This document shows positions 36,864 through 50,326 of a stretch of 64,000 bases of DNA, piece after piece. This stretch comes from Triglochin maritima. Lineage: Eukaryota; Streptophyta; Magnoliopsida; Alismatales; Juncaginaceae. Location: NCBI GenBank assembly GCA_963682175.1, contig OY821782.1, positions 332,501 to 396,500 of the forward strand, written 5' to 3'. The position numbers and the translations under genes are program-made. Every line of letters begins with the position of its first letter. The stretch's first letter is position 1. The notes below the pieces were generated by a model. The model worked only from the letters and a program-made list of their open reading frames with translations. It made no database searches and was not told the origin of the DNA.

Positions 36864-39800
36864 TTCTGAAGCCTTTTGTTCTGTGATGTTGAAGATGTAT
36901 TCGGAAAAAACTTTGTTTTGTAAATTATCTACTTCCATTTTGTGAATGCTTTTGCAATTCTACTTGTAATCAGTTTAGCAATTCACAAAATGTTGGATGG
37001 TACTCACCTGATCTTTTTTACATGGGAATGACCAATGCTCAATTACTGTAGGATGTTGTTTTGAATGGATAGTTTGCTTAATGGTTGGGACCAGTTGGGT
37101 CGCTCTAAGTAGAATATTATACCTTATCATTCTTCCTTTTGATTTAACCGATATGGTCTGAACTGAGAAAGTTCTGTTACATATTTGATCTCATCCAACA
37201 TACATAGTTTTTGTTTTTTGTTTTTTGCTAACTCAATCTTCTTTGGCAGTACAGGTCACACTTGATGACAAGTAATGATCATTGTGATCTCTTGACTCTT
37301 GGTAGGCTCAAAGTGGCAAACTCCAAGTTTCAATTCAGTCAATCCTATTTGGCAAGGACGCAAGGTAATACCTTATTACATATCACTAACTGGTCATGCT
37401 GGATGAATGTAGCTAATATCATGTTGTCAGTGTTACCATCAGACATGCATTTTTCTTTTTCTTTTTTGGAACTTTGAGAATGTTGAGTTGGTCATTGTAC
37501 CAAGATACTATTACTATGGTGCTTACCAGTTATCCGCTCTAGAGGGCTACTTTGTAATAATTTTTCTATTGTGACAATGACACACACACATATAGAAAAG
37601 CCAGGTTATCTGTTATGGTTTGTAATGTTGTAAAAAGGTAGGTTATTGGCTTGTTATTTGTCTTTGAAATTGATACTTGATAGTTTAGGTCAAATTAAGG
37701 TTTACACTTTGGCTAAATGGTCCTACTTGTTCAAAGTGGGAAAGAAAACCTCATCAAATGAATCTGAGCAATAGTGTAAGGTTGGTGTCGATGTTCCTAC
37801 TCGAATTTGTTTTATAAGTGGAACTTCAATCAGAGGTCGACTCTCCACCAACTGGAATCAATCAGGAAATATTTTTGATAAGTTTTTTATAAAAAAATTA
37901 GCTGGGGTCATGATGATTTCAGTTCAGATTTGACGTGACATCTGAGGAGATTCATGCTTCATGGAGACATCACAATCAAAATTTGTCTGGTGCAGGCAAT
38001 CTTGTTTTTATGCACATCAGATAGATACACACACAAGATGGTTCACTGTTCACTTGTTCAGCCATGTAAGCTTTATGCATTCCATATTCTTTATGATTTT
38101 TTTTAACAAAAATCCCTTGATTTCTTGTTTAATTACGGGTCAAACAAGAAACAAGGCAATCCTTGCTCGTGCTTATTCTCTTTTAGGGTCGTGTGAACTT
38201 CACTGTACAGATGCTAATATTGGTTTGTAAGATTTTAGATATAGGTTACCCTTCATGTTGAACTTCAATCATGATCTCTGACCAATGGGTATATCTTTTT
38301 CTCAGGACAAGATTGTGTTGATCTTGTTCATCTAAAAGAAAGTCAGGAGTAGAAATTAACTTGCAAATACGACCAACATCAACTCTAACAACAAAATATT
38401 TAAGATCTCGTTGTTGAAAACATACAATGTATATATGTATGTATGTATGTATATATATATATATATATATATTAATATACCCTTCTAAAGTATAGACGAA
38501 TTTGACTTCTAACTTCTATTGCATCAACAGTGTAAACATAAATATTGATTTGTATATGAAAATTTTGTCTCATATTCAAATGGGTCTATCTTTGAGGGAT
38601 GCAAGTAAAAACTTTTTATCATCAGGAAATCTATACCTCAATATCTATGTCCATTTCACACTTGAAGCGCACATACAGATACTAAGTTGTTTTTTAGCCT
38701 AAAATCTTGTATATACAGTGCAGATTCATTCTTGAGTTTTGAAGCTGTTCACTTCAAAATTCAAATGACTGCCAACTTCTAACAAAATATGAACTGAAGC
38801 CTGTTGTTGTCAGTATCCTATGATTATACAACTGCTGTTCAAGATGAAAGCACCAACTTTGCACACAACAGTAAGAAAGATATAGGATATTAGATTGTTT
38901 TCAGTAGGAGAAGTTTTCACATGAACAGTGAAGTTTTACTATTACTAATCCACCCATGCATTTACTATATTTCTTGTTGGTGGATCCAACCTTAGTGCAT
39001 ATGAAAAGCCATCTCTCTGGCAGGCCGAGGAAGGTAAGAGGAGAGGAGAGGTAATAAATAAGCTCATGTCCAAACCACAGACATTCATAAATAGACAATC
39101 GATGGGGTGTCACACCTGGGGAATTGCGTGACAAGTGCTCCTAAATTTAATGCACCCATAACTTTCGAATCCATTTGAATATCACATACTTGTTAGGGCA
39201 TCTTTAACGGTCTTGCGACCCCCACGACTCGGTCGTACAACCAGCATGGATTTTAAAGAATTTTTTTTTGTTTTGATTTTTTAAAATTTTGTTTGAATCT
39301 TCTTTTTATTTTTTGAAAATACGTTTTATAATTGTTTTGATTTTTTAGAATTGTTTTTAAAAAAAATTAAAAAATTTCCAAGATGAACTCCAAAATGACG
39401 TGGAGGAGAGAGATAGGTTGTAGTGGATCGTAGTTAAGAGTTGAATAGTTTAGGAATGAAAAGAAAGTTGGTTGGAAGAAAAGAAAACTGATGTGGAACA
39501 AGAAAAAAATGATTTAGAAGAGAGAAGAAAAAGAAAACTCATGATCAGATCGTCCGGATTATAATTACGGAAGACCTTAACAATGACTACAATATCATCG
39601 ATAAGAGGTTAAGCTACAATTATACATGGTGGTTTCATAAGTATACAATCATGTTCTGGTAAAAAGTAGCTTGTGTAATAACAAATAAGTTGAAAATTGC
39701 TATTTGGTAAAGCATGATGCATGATGTTGGAGGGACTAGATAAGATGAAAAGAACGATCAGATTATGATTTTTTTATATTATAGTAGTTATGTTTAACCG

Positions 39801-40188
39801 GTTAATTTTCAACGTAAGTGGTAGGTATATGTTGGGGTCAAATGCTCAAAACTTTGAAATGGCGTTCATTAACTCACTTCCATCAATCTCATCAGTCATC
39901 ATCAAGAAAGAGAAAGGGAAGGAATTCCATTTTCCCACCAATAGGAACTGTGTAGCATGAACATAGTTAACATTAATAACAAGACTAAAAACAAGTCTTA
40001 TCATAATGCTGAATTTTTTCCCCATTTGGTAAACTGTAAACAAAACAAAGGGTAACATCCACAACACACCAAAAAAGGATTAAACATATTGAATTGGGCA
40101 TTGAATACCCCCTCTAGACCATGAATGAGCACATGAGTTGTTGGGTCTACCACCTCTCTCTCTCTCTCTCTCCCTCCATCCTTTTAAA
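36864..40188. other. Long intergenic region
   Basis: No coding exon was recognised. A (TATG)n/(TA)n microsatellite lies at about 38,428-38,471. A segment at about 39,195-39,590, starting GGGCATCTTTAACGGTC, resembles the ends of some MITEs but lacks a clear partner end. The last bases carry a CT-rich stretch (40,153-40,172) before the TATA box of the OVATE gene. Confidence 0.4.
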
Positions 40189-40195
40189 TATATAA
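40189..40195 (+). promoter_or_regulatory. TATA box of OVATE-family gene 1
   Basis: A TATATAA motif preceded by a CT-rich patch lies about 100 bases before the ATG at 40,294, a common plant promoter layout. Confidence 0.45.
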
Positions 40196-40293
40196 CACCA
40201 CGAGGCTCCAAAACCACAACCCTCCCTCCATTAATGCCACATCAACCCTAACTCCTCCCTCACCTCGACCCACTTCTACACCAATCCCTCAAC

Positions 40294-41104
40294 ATGGTTA
40301 ACAACAACACCAAGATGGGCTTCTCTTCCATTTTCAAAACAACACCTTCTTCAACCATTCCTCCTTCTCTTCCTACTTCATGGGCATGGCCATCATGCAA
40401 ACATCCAAGAACCAAATCCTTTAGAGCAAGTGGAGAAGAAGAAGTAGACGTAGTAGTAGTGTACAACACTGTCAACTCCATCTACTTTTGACTCAACTGA
40501 CTCAGACCAATCTGAGTCTATCTCCACTTCATCCGATTGTGCCGGCACGGTCATTAACGGTCTTCGATCGGTCGACCGCCTTTTCTTCGAGCCGGGTGGT
40601 GCAACAAGTTCTATAATACAACCTCAACCAAAACATGAAGAGGCAATCAAGTGTAAAGAAGTAGAAGAAGAAGAAGAAGAAGAAGAAGATGCCATCAATT
40701 GTCCACCACCTTTCAAGGAGAGTGTGGCTGAGGAGATGGAGTCAGAGAACCCTTACTTGGACTTTAGGGTTGCCATGGAAGAGATGGTGATGGCTCATGG
40801 TTTGAAGGAGTGGGAAGGGTTGGAGAAGTTGTTGCATTGGTATCTTAAGGTCAATGAGAGGACCACACATAGATATATTGTAGGGGCTTTTGTGGATTTG
40901 GTGTTGGATCTTGCTTCTTCTTTTGCAACTCCAATACCATCTTCTTCTTCTTCCAATTCTTGTTCTAATACTTCTTGTTCTTGTTCTTCCTCTTCATCTT
41001 CTTCTTCTCCTTCCTCCTCTACTTGTGTTAAGTTTGTTGTCATGGAAGAAGAAGAAGAAGAAGAAGAAGAAGAAGAGGTGGAAGAGTTAAAGGATCGATG
41101 TTAA
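40294..41104 (+). pseudogene. OVATE family protein, frame broken by one base
   Basis: The gene is intronless, as usual for the family. From 40,294 (inner ATG 40,315) the frame gives GFSSIFKTTP, SWAWPSCKHPRTKSFRA and YNTVNSIYF, then a stop. In the next frame the protein continues without a break: DSTDSDQSES, an acidic Glu run, and the C-terminal OVATE domain (ENPYLDFRVAMEEMVMAHGL, then EWEGLEKLLHWYLKVN and HRYIVGAFVDLVLDL). The shift lies at the four-T run 40,486-40,489, which appears to hold one extra T. The WPSCKxPRTxSFR motif is typical of the OFP13/15/16/18-type group. OVATE proteins repress transcription with KNOX/BELL partners and affect organ shape. A Ser-rich and a Glu-rich microsatellite end the protein. 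It may be a real loss or an assembly error. Confidence 0.85.
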
Positions 41105-42571
41105 GGACATATATGCATGTTGATTGAAATCTGCATTGTTTGTCTTTTTGGTGATTCATATGTATAATTATTAAAGTATAGCAACATTTTTGTCTTGGTC
41201 TCGCTATATATTTGATCCATTGGTTAATTGGTTGCATATTGTGTACTATCTACATTTGAAGTTAAATTTCATGATCAAAGCATATTCTACATCAAAACAC
41301 AAAAGGAAATTCATGAATGATGGCAATTTGATGTAGCTCAATTGATAGCCATTTTGTTCATCATTTAAGTTTATATATAAAAAGTTCCTTGACTTGTCTT
41401 CAAAAGAAGTTGTGGGATTCTAAAACTCTTCTGTGAAGTTGAGTACGTACATTTATTTAATAAATTATATATAATCATATTGGGATGGAGAAACTTCATA
41501 AACATTCATGGTTGTGATCACAGATAATGTTTCAGATCTAAGCTCAGAACATATAACAAGTCTGACAGCTTTACAGGGTGTCTAACATAATGTCAACCCT
41601 AATTATTATTTTCAAAAGGTTAAATTTCAACTTTGAGTAACGTTCACAAAACCAATCATACAAAGTGAAGTCAAACATATATTTTGTACTTGTTGTCCAT
41701 TCACAAATCAACTTTCAGTTGAAACTTGTACAAACATTTTCATGTTGTGTTTTCTACCAGCAGCTCTTCAAGTTAAAACTCTTCAACAAAGTGCTTTTCC
41801 TTGAAACTAATTTTAAACTCTTCAAGTTTAAATTTCAAAATAGTCCAAAGAAATATACAAACCTTGTTGGTTCATGACTTGTAGTTTTAAATTTCTTGGA
41901 TTCAAAGAACAATTAAAGTAAAGCAATGGTTTTTAAGAAAACCATGCAATGTTTGAGCTAGTTATTATGGGTACGATACGACCACTTTTGGTGGTACGAG
42001 GAGATGTGTTTTGTGCATTTTGAGCTTTGCACACACTAATCATCTTATTTTATTGTTTGTCACCACCTTTAACAACATTACGTTAGAAGTACGTAACACC
42101 CAATGCCAATTAGTTACAATTATGATTGGATTCATAGAACAATTAAAGCAATGGTTTTCTTTGCATGCTTAATTTGTGGTCAAAACTTACGTCCAAAAGG
42201 AAGATTCCATTGCAATTATTTACTGCTCCCTATGATTTAAGTAAGCATTAAAAGAATTGTGAAGATGTTGGTGCACAATCAAATACACAATTAATGAGAT
42301 CTCTAAATTTACTGTCCACTAATTACTTTTCGGTGACTTGAAACGACCGATCAATTGTGCTTTAATTGATCCATCAAATGTGATTTGTTTCTGGAGGATT
42401 TTTGTGTTCGTTTTACATGCGAAGATTTCAAGATAATTTCATTCTTACCCTTCTTATTTTTTTGCTATGAAGTATAAATCGAACACAAATATATAAGTAT
42501 GCATGTTTATGTTTTTTTCCCCTCGAAAGCACATTTTCCTTCCAATATCTTGGTTTGTGGAACTTGGAGTT

Positions 42572-42607
<36 letters not shown>

Positions 42608-45200
42608 TTTAACGAGGTCTGACATTTTCGATATCTTAACCGACTTTCTACGATAGTTAGTTTCCTGAAACTGAAAGCATGATAACTTAATTATGATGTT
42701 GGTGTGTCATCACCAATTTCCATGTATATTAGAATCATGTTTTTTACTTTTTAGCACATCAATTAAGGTATCTCTTAAAATTTGAAATAGAAATAAATAT
42801 GGGTAATGAGAGGGAAATTAGTAATAAGTTGGTATGAAATGTGGAACACCAGTGGGCTGTTGGGATGGGAGTAATGGGCCTGACTATGATGGGCCTGGTG
42901 GGCTGATATGTGTTTCTAATGTTGTATTAGGGTGGCCCATTTACAGCCCACTAAGGCCCTATGCCACTTAATTACATGAATCATGGTAATAGTAAATAAT
43001 TAAATATAAAAACTCATATTCTTATATTATTATGTAATTAATTTGTGATGTATAGTTTTTGAGTTTCACATGATTCAAACCAGACTATAATTATCTTTTT
43101 TTAACTTCTACCATATTACAAGTAAACTTCAGGATAACCCCTATCTAAACAGAGGTGATTCGTATGCCATTTTTTTTTGTTTTAACTTAAGTACTGGAGA
43201 TTCTCAAATCTCAAGTTATCATATTTCCATTTTCCATATCTATGTTGTCTGGTTGGGACCGGAAGACTACACCATACACCTAGAAGTATGATATGATCCT
43301 GCATGAGCATTAACATGATATAAAAAACATCTAATCATCCCTGCATGTCAATTATCAATAATCAACAGTGCTCATCCTAAAATGCCAAGAACAGTTAGTT
43401 CTATAGGATTTCAGTGACCAATATATAAAGTAATAATGGACAGGACAAGATAGTAAGTACCACTGTTATGCCCACATATGTATTGACCACATATGTAAGT
43501 TCTATAGGATCCTAAAATGCCAATGTTATGCCCACATATGTATTGACCACATACGTACAAACCAAGAAAATCTTGTTGATTAAATTTGACATGAAATTGA
43601 TCCACATCATGATCTCTCCAAGCATGCAAGCAACTGATCCTGGCATGTAAATGACTTGTAAGGTTACGTACTCAAGTGTAGATAGGAATACTACTGTACC
43701 AGTATTACTCATCATGAGATATATTTACAGTGGTTCCTCACTATTCACTTATAAAGTCGGCAAAGACATGTCCATTCATTGCTTGAATTTATCTATCTGA
43801 CGACATGTTGGAAGAAAAGGTGAAGTCACAATTAAGCTATTTGGTGCACCCAAACAAAACAAGCAACCTTAGATATCATCATTGTGGTTTACATACACTT
43901 TTCATTTGGATGGTGAAATTTATGTTTTGTGTCTGAAACATTATAATTATACAGCTTTTGACAACTGGGTCGAGTGAATGGCATTTTAAGGTTTCTGTGT
44001 AGCGGAGTCCTAAAGGAGTTGCAGTCATGACCGACATCTTAAATATTCCTAAATCTTAAATAAAGTACAAGAGTAAAACCTCCTTCAGTTCAAGTCCTTA
44101 TATATCCAGTTGAATTATTATTTTTCTTTTTTCAACGCCTTCAATTTGATTGCATTGTGGTCCAAGAAAAACAGATGGTGCTGACTGCTGACAAATTAAT
44201 TGAGTGCCTTCAGGATATATGAGATTTGCCTTTCCACTGTATTGAGAAGCAGTTGTGATGAAATTGGCAAATATAGTATGACTTTGATGTGTTACAAAGG
44301 AAGCACTTTGAGTGAGAAGCACTTGCTTGCTGATCATATGTAGATCCCAAACCAACCCATCCCCAAGTGGGGAGAGATCCAAAAAAATTCCCTTTCTTTT
44401 GGGCACTTGTATTTGTATATATGGAGGTTCTATATATATAGAGTTTGCCAAGAAACAAAGGCAACTTAATTTGGTTGTATATTTTCAGACTTAATATTTA
44501 AGGCTTCACCCTCTTCCATGCTCGATCTTGTTGACTGGGACACTAGTTTGTAGAGAAATCAATTTATAAATATTTAAACAAGTCGGCATAACGTGTAATC
44601 GACCTTTTTTGAAGTAACTTTTTTCAGAACAAGAGAGTAAAAGTTTAAAGACTTCTCTATATCAAACTATCAAAGAATTTACTAGAAATACACACGTGCA
44701 TAAAGTGGGAAGGCTTGCTTACCCATGCATGGAACATTTCATTTCAAAGATATTCCTATCATACAATCCATATATAAAAATACCCACACAATCTACTCCA
44801 CTACAAGCTTAATTTATAACTGAAGAAAAGTTAAACAAAGTAAACACAATCAAACATCAGAAATTAAGTCCGAACCATCTACGTACATCTAACAAAGCAA
44901 CGAACATTTACCAACACACAAACAACAAAATCCAACACCGAAGTTACAAGTGTTCAGTTCACCCAACCCAAACTCCAAAAAAGAGAGAAGGGTTCGTAAA
45001 GGGCTCCAATCACACACGTGAACGGAACAGTTGTAGCTTCTTCTTCAAACTCTTTCTCCACCTAAAACTAATTAATTCTACGTACCCCTAAACTATAACA
45101 TGCTAATTAAACTACTGGGATTAGATTCTTGATCTTGACATGCATGCAATTCCAAATAAAGATACATAGTTTTCATTACTATGAAAGAACCAGTACGTAA
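41105..45200. other. Intergenic region between the two OVATE genes
   Basis: This contains a (GAT)12 run at 42,572-42,607 and a 33-base direct repeat with a 60-base period at 43,465-43,557 (GTTATGCCCACATATGTATT, then GACCACATA). A minus-strand open stretch of 117 codons (44,098-44,451) has no recognisable domain. Nothing else was recognised. Confidence 0.4.
42572..42607. repeat. (ATG)12 microsatellite
   Basis: Twelve uninterrupted ATG units; non-coding context. Confidence 0.9.
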
Positions 45201-45905
45201 TTAGATGTTGAAGTCATATCCATATTCATATCCATTATGGTGATGAGGGCGGTGTTGGTGCTTCTTATTGGAGGCAGCAGCGGATGACGAAAACACTTCA
45301 TTCCAAATCTCAGTGAAGGCACGTAGAATGGAGGCATGATGGTATGAGGAGTTGAGGGTGAGGAAGCTATGCAGAAGCTCACGTAGGTCTTCCCATGCAT
45401 AAATTTCCTTCTCAAGTATCATCTGAAGCATGGAGTCTTTGAAGTCGTGGTAAGGATCATCTGACTCCTTCACCACTGCCACACTCTCCTTCACACCTGA
45501 GGCTGAGAAGTTACAATCACCACCATATTGATCTTGTTGTAATTCTTCTGGTTGTTGTTGGTATTTCTTGTTCTTGTTCTTGTTCTTGTTCTTGTTCTTG
45601 TAGTGTTTGGTGGTGAAGGAAGTGGAGGAGGCAGAAGAGTAGTAGTCAGGTTGGGAAGTGGAGGAGGAGAAGGTGGTGGTGGTGCTGAGATTGGTGGAGG
45701 GGGAAAAAGGGTAGTAGGAGGAAAGAGGGTGGTGGTGTTTGGATGGAGTTTGAGGCTTTGGTTTGGGCTTGGGTGGTGTAGTACTTCTTGTGGTGGTGAA
45801 GAAGGAAGATATGAGCTTGGTTCTTCTACAACCACACCCCATGTCTACCACCATGGGGTGCTTCTTCTTCACTGAGAACTTTCTTCTGGGAGTGTTGGAA
45901 GCCAT
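45201..45905 (-). CDS. OVATE family protein (intact)
   Basis: A single minus-strand exon encodes 234 residues with no frame damage. The N-terminus has a basic MASNTPRRKFSVKKK stretch, then a GCGCRRTKLISSFF motif common to OFP6/7/8-type members, a Ser/Thr/Pro-rich middle and a (KN)n run from a TTCTTG hexanucleotide repeat. The OVATE domain is near residues 150-205: ESDDPYHDFKDSMLQMILEK, then WEDLRELLHSFLTLN and HASILRAFTEIWNEVF. OVATE proteins act in the nucleus as repressors that bind TALE homeodomain proteins and also interact with TRM microtubule regulators. A GGAT minisatellite lies just upstream of the start (45,911-45,936). It faces the broken OVATE gene 1 tail to tail, about 4.1 kb away. 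Confidence 0.9.
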   Translation of the reverse strand: MASNTPRRKFSVKKKHPMVVDMGCGCRRTKLISSFFTTTRSTTPPKPKPKPQTPSKHHHPLSSYYPFSPSTNLSTTTTFSSSTSQPDYYSSASSTSFTTKHYKNKNKNKNKNKKYQQQPEELQQDQYGGDCNFSASGVKESVAVVKESDDPYHDFKDSMLQMILEKEIYAWEDLRELLHSFLTLNSSYHHASILRAFTEIWNEVFSSSAAASNKKHQHRPHHHNGYEYGYDFNI

Positions 45906-48660
45906 GTTAGTGGATGGATGGATGGATGGATGGATGGGGTGGAGGAGGGAAGGTCTTGGGATGGTTTTATTTATTTATGGGGAAGGGGAGTGGAGTGTGG
46001 ATGGATCATATTCATCGTCATCTTGACCTTGGAAGTTGGAAGTTAAAAGGGCCGGCATGTGAACATGCACGACCATGGTTTGTTTTTAATATCTTGCTTT
46101 TGCTGTAGATTTATTACAACTTCTGAAATTAAACAATCACTACCAAATCAAGTGGAGGTATCACATTCACAGTGACAGATTTTTTAGACTTAACAGGTTT
46201 CTAAATCTCAACAAAACGAGTCACATCTTAAGGTTAAGTTCAAATAGAAAATAAACCTCCAGAAAAAAATAGTGAGCCAACATTTTACATGTAAAACTTT
46301 TAGTTTTGTGTATCACATATCAAACACATGACTCAACTGCACTAACTGGTATACATACTTTTGGTTACTCTGAACAAAAGATCTATCTGATGAAATCTGC
46401 CTAATGAGATCCACCAAACAGACCAACCAGCTCATTAATTTAGGTGATTAAGTTTTTAATTTTCAAATTCATTCATATGGTTGTATAGTAAATAGGCAGT
46501 GGTTGCATGTGATAGAATAAATGTGATTATAAAGAGCTTCTCAGCTTTGATTGTGTGGAAGCTCCTTCCGGCAAGAACCATAGATGCTGCACAGTGGGTT
46601 GAATTAAATCATCACATTATTTAGATGACGCCTTCTCTATAGGCTGAATTCGAAGTTTCAAAATAGGAATGCATTAAGTATATTTAATTATTTATCATCA
46701 TGACTTGTATTTATTACCTCCTTCACCCATACAAATATATATAGGTCACCAGACTAAGCTAATAATATATCAGATAAGTTTGACCAAAGAGCAACTTATA
46801 ATATTTACATATGGACAACTACATACTTGGGATCCTACCAGCTGTTAAAGAAATAACCATTGGCATTGATCTTAAGCAGCTGGCATACACCATTTTTTTA
46901 GGTTTTTTTCTTCTAAACTGGCGAATTAATCTTCTAATTCCATACCCATCTGATCAGTGTATTACATAAATCCGTTTAGAACTTAGCGGAAAAAAAGACA
47001 ACATCATACAGTAAAAATATCTTCATACTTCTACTACGTCATCAACAACCTTTCCTACAGCCTTGTTAAACAGTTGGCCCTGCTGAAACCATAAAAATCC
47101 TACCCAAGTATGCAGAGACCATAACCCAAAATTTGTGAAATTTAATTACCAGGAATCTAGCAGTGAAGCATTTCAGTGAAATAAATTGCAAATAGTATTA
47201 CTGTAACCTACAAGTTTTTTTTTTTCTTCTTCTTTTCTCAAACTATATGCCCAACAAATATAGATCCTCATTTTTTTTAAAACAAATAACAATCATAGAT
47301 CCCCCTCCAAAGTATGTCATAATGATGCTATCATGGGCTTGGAGGAAGAAGCTACAGCTACTTCTATGTAGAAGAGTTGTACAAAATACGTTGATCGATG
47401 TAGACATGTATAGTTGTCAAAAAAACAGGGATGGTGACAAAAATAGGGATATATAGAAGCAACGACAACACATGAACAACTTAAAAACCAGAAGCTTGAT
47501 TGCTTGACCTCGAACCACAAAGCTCAGTACAACCACAGCACACAAATTTAGTCACCACTCTGCAGTGTTGGTTCATCGAGAAACATAGATTAACGTTAAA
47601 CCATAATCACCAGAGGACTCCCAAGACATGTTGGGGATCACAGAAATTAAAGACCACTAAGACCGTCTCTTGGATCAATGTTCACGCCATTGACCACCAT
47701 AGCCGCTACTTAGCAGACTTAGAAGTTAGAACTATTGTTGAAATTAGAACTATAGTTGAAATGGACAATTAGCATTAAAAACTTCAAGAAAGAATCATGA
47801 TTTGCAAATAAATTGCCCCATTTACCAAAATATTATCTAAGTTTTTTTCTCTCTCTCCTCGTCATATATTCCACTTCACAACATTTATTCACTATTTTCT
47901 TCTCAATCACAACATTTAATATAAAAATCTTACCGTCAAATCAAGTTTTCACAACCCTCCAACTCATTTCTCACAAATTATTTTCTGAAATAAAATTATT
48001 TTAAAAGAAAATTCAAATTAGTCTCAACGTGGGACTGGTCCGAATTTTAAAATTACAAAATTTTATATAACAATATGGGTGTCTATTTGTAGATCTTAAA
48101 AAGATTAAAAAAATTGTGATTTTAAAAAAAAATATAAATTTTATTTCACAAGATAAATACATTACAAACTTACTTTTCTTTTATTCATTAGTGGATCCCA
48201 CGGCAAACAAAGACAAATCCAAAAAAAACTCTCTTCCACGTGTCAGAACACCAATTACTTTCTCTCATGCTTAGGACAAGGTGGTGCAAACGTTTGTTTG
48301 TACGGTTTTTTGAAGTTATACCATTACCCTTTTTTTTTTTAAATTGTAGCCTCGGCATTTTCTAACAGCATTTTAAACCATCCCATTGATGATGGTCTAA
48401 AACCATCTAGGTTCTACATATTGCTTTTAATTTATTATTAAATTACAGCCACTACCTACTGCCAAATGAAAATCAAAGAATCATGGTTTTAGTAAAAAGG
48501 TGTAGACATAAGCCCAGATAAAGGCCAACCAAATAATGCACTCATTTTGCAGTGCTCTCAAGTGGAAATGCAAACTGATGTACAAGATTAGGACACCTAA
48601 CCAGAGTACTTAAGCAGAAAAGGCAGAGACACCACTTGGGAGTTGGGTATATCCAACAAA
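45906..48660. other. Intergenic region, no feature recognised
   Basis: After the upstream region of the OVATE gene the sequence is AT-rich and holds no exon, RNA gene or transposon that I could support. A short AACTATTGTTGAAATTAG/AACTATAGTTGAAAT doubling is at about 47,730-47,763. Confidence 0.4.
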
Positions 48661-49440
48661 AGGGATTCCTAGCTTAGCTTATGCTAAATTAAATATGACT
48701 TGTGCAGAAAACGCACTGAATGCCATCATGCCTCTGCAACAATGGGGCACACAAAGCTTCCTTTCGGTGGCATGTTTGGGGTAAAAATCCAACATGTAAA
48801 TTATGTCACTAACAACATTACAAAAAGGACCTACCCACTTATAAAGGAGTTTGGAAGTGTGATTACCTTTTACCCTTTGGGGCGTGATTTTTAACAAAAG
48901 CTTCCACTTGTTTTTGCCTCCAACTGCCCTGCTTCCCCAAGCCTTAACAAGATTCCTTCTTGGGGTGCTTGCTTGCAACAACCTTGTGAATCCACTTGTC
49001 AAATCAATACTAAAAAAACCGGTTGCTTCGGTCGACCGATCCAATAACCGTATCGCGAACGGTCGACCGAAATTGAAGTACCGGTCGATCGAAAAACGAC
49101 AGTAACTTTTCTGGCTTGCGTGAGTGCATACACGGTCGACCGTACACTTAAGTTCCGGTCGACCGAAATTCAACAGACACTTTTCTCCCAACTCCTCGAA
49201 TGTTTCCGGTCGACCGAATCCAAGGTTCTGGTCGACCGAAAACTGACAGTAACTTTTGCCCAGCTCTAATTGTGTGCCCGGTCGACCGAATCCTAGATTC
49301 CGGTCGACCGAAAAACGACAGACACTTTGTTGGGCAATCAAACACACATCCGGTCGACCGAACCACTCCTTCCGGTCGGCCGATCGTCTGTTTTTCTGGC
49401 CTAATACTTTAAACACATATTCAAGGTAAACAACAACAAG
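48660..49440 (-). mobile_element. LTR-type fragment with palindrome cluster
   Basis: Eight perfect CGGTCGACCG palindromes lie between 49,029 and 49,360, spaced 20-70 bases apart, with near-matches between them. The neighbouring 48,690-48,960 is non-coding and resembles retroelement leader DNA on the minus strand. No PBS, PPT, duplication or protein domain was found, so the borders are approximate. Confidence 0.45.
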
Positions 49441-50326
49441 ACTCATATAACAAAATATACTAAACCTTTTTTTTTATAATTTAGCACCTCTACACCCCCA
49501 CCTCATTTTTATCTCAACATCTGAAACATAAGAATGGATTGTTAGGATTCGATCTGTGGTCTTGACATACTAAACATAATAAGTAATGCGGTCCTCAAAA
49601 AAAAATCATATTGGAGAACAAAATGACATTGGCTAATAATTTCCATGTTTCTAGATCTCTGATCCCTACACTGTTCTGCCAATTGATTTTGAAATGTAAA
49701 ATTCACTTAATGCCAGGCACGGAATAGATCCAGTGTCATTCATGTAAGTGCACGTAGTCTACTGTTATTATTACAGCTGACAGGTCTGGTCCTCGACCTT
49801 TTATAGGATGTTACATCATTTACAAACTATTTTTTGAAATAGAAATGTAATAATGGAAACATGGGTACCTCAGGTGAGAAGATCATGTTATGTGGTGTAT
49901 CTAAGCATTGCTCCGTACATGCCCAATTTTCAGCAAAACATGACTGGCCCTCTACGTATCAGGAAGCTTATCCATCTGGGGTTTCTTGCCTTTTCTGGCA
50001 GAATTTGTTTTGATTTCTTGACCACGTCTGGACTTCACATGAAACCCACCAGCTTGACCCTGCCCAGTCCACTGACATTGTCAAAGTCAATATCACCCAA
50101 AATTCCAAAAATGCTAAGACAATCACTATGTTCCAGTATATCACAGATTTTAAAAAAAAAAAACAGAGAACATGGACCAAAGAATTTAGAGGCATCTGGT
50201 AAAAATCATCATTTACGTTCTTGTAATTGGGCTCCTTCAGCTTGAATGTTTGAGTGTCTTATAAACACCCTGGTCGAAGTAATGTGTAAAGGAGCAGTAA
50301 TTGGACAGATACATGGTTTTTACATC
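49441..50326. other. Region downstream of the hydrolase remnant
   Basis: No gene recognised. A plus-strand open stretch at 49,853-50,245 has no domain and low-complexity composition, and was not accepted. Confidence 0.4.

Noticed and set aside
39195..39590. Possible MITE starting GGGCATCTTTAACGG
   Set aside because: The start resembles some MITE ends, but no inverted partner or target duplication could be found.
44098..44464. 117-codon minus-strand open frame
   Set aside because: No recognisable domain, no splice partners and AT-rich intergenic surroundings.
48679..49446. 255-codon minus-strand open frame with repeating FGRP and VDR peptides
   Set aside because: The peptide repeats are only the translation of the GGTCGACCG palindromes; no domain, start context or homologous reading frame in other copies.
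49853..50245. 130-codon plus-strand open frame
   Set aside because: No domain, lies downstream of the hydrolase remnant on the other strand, and includes a poly-A run.
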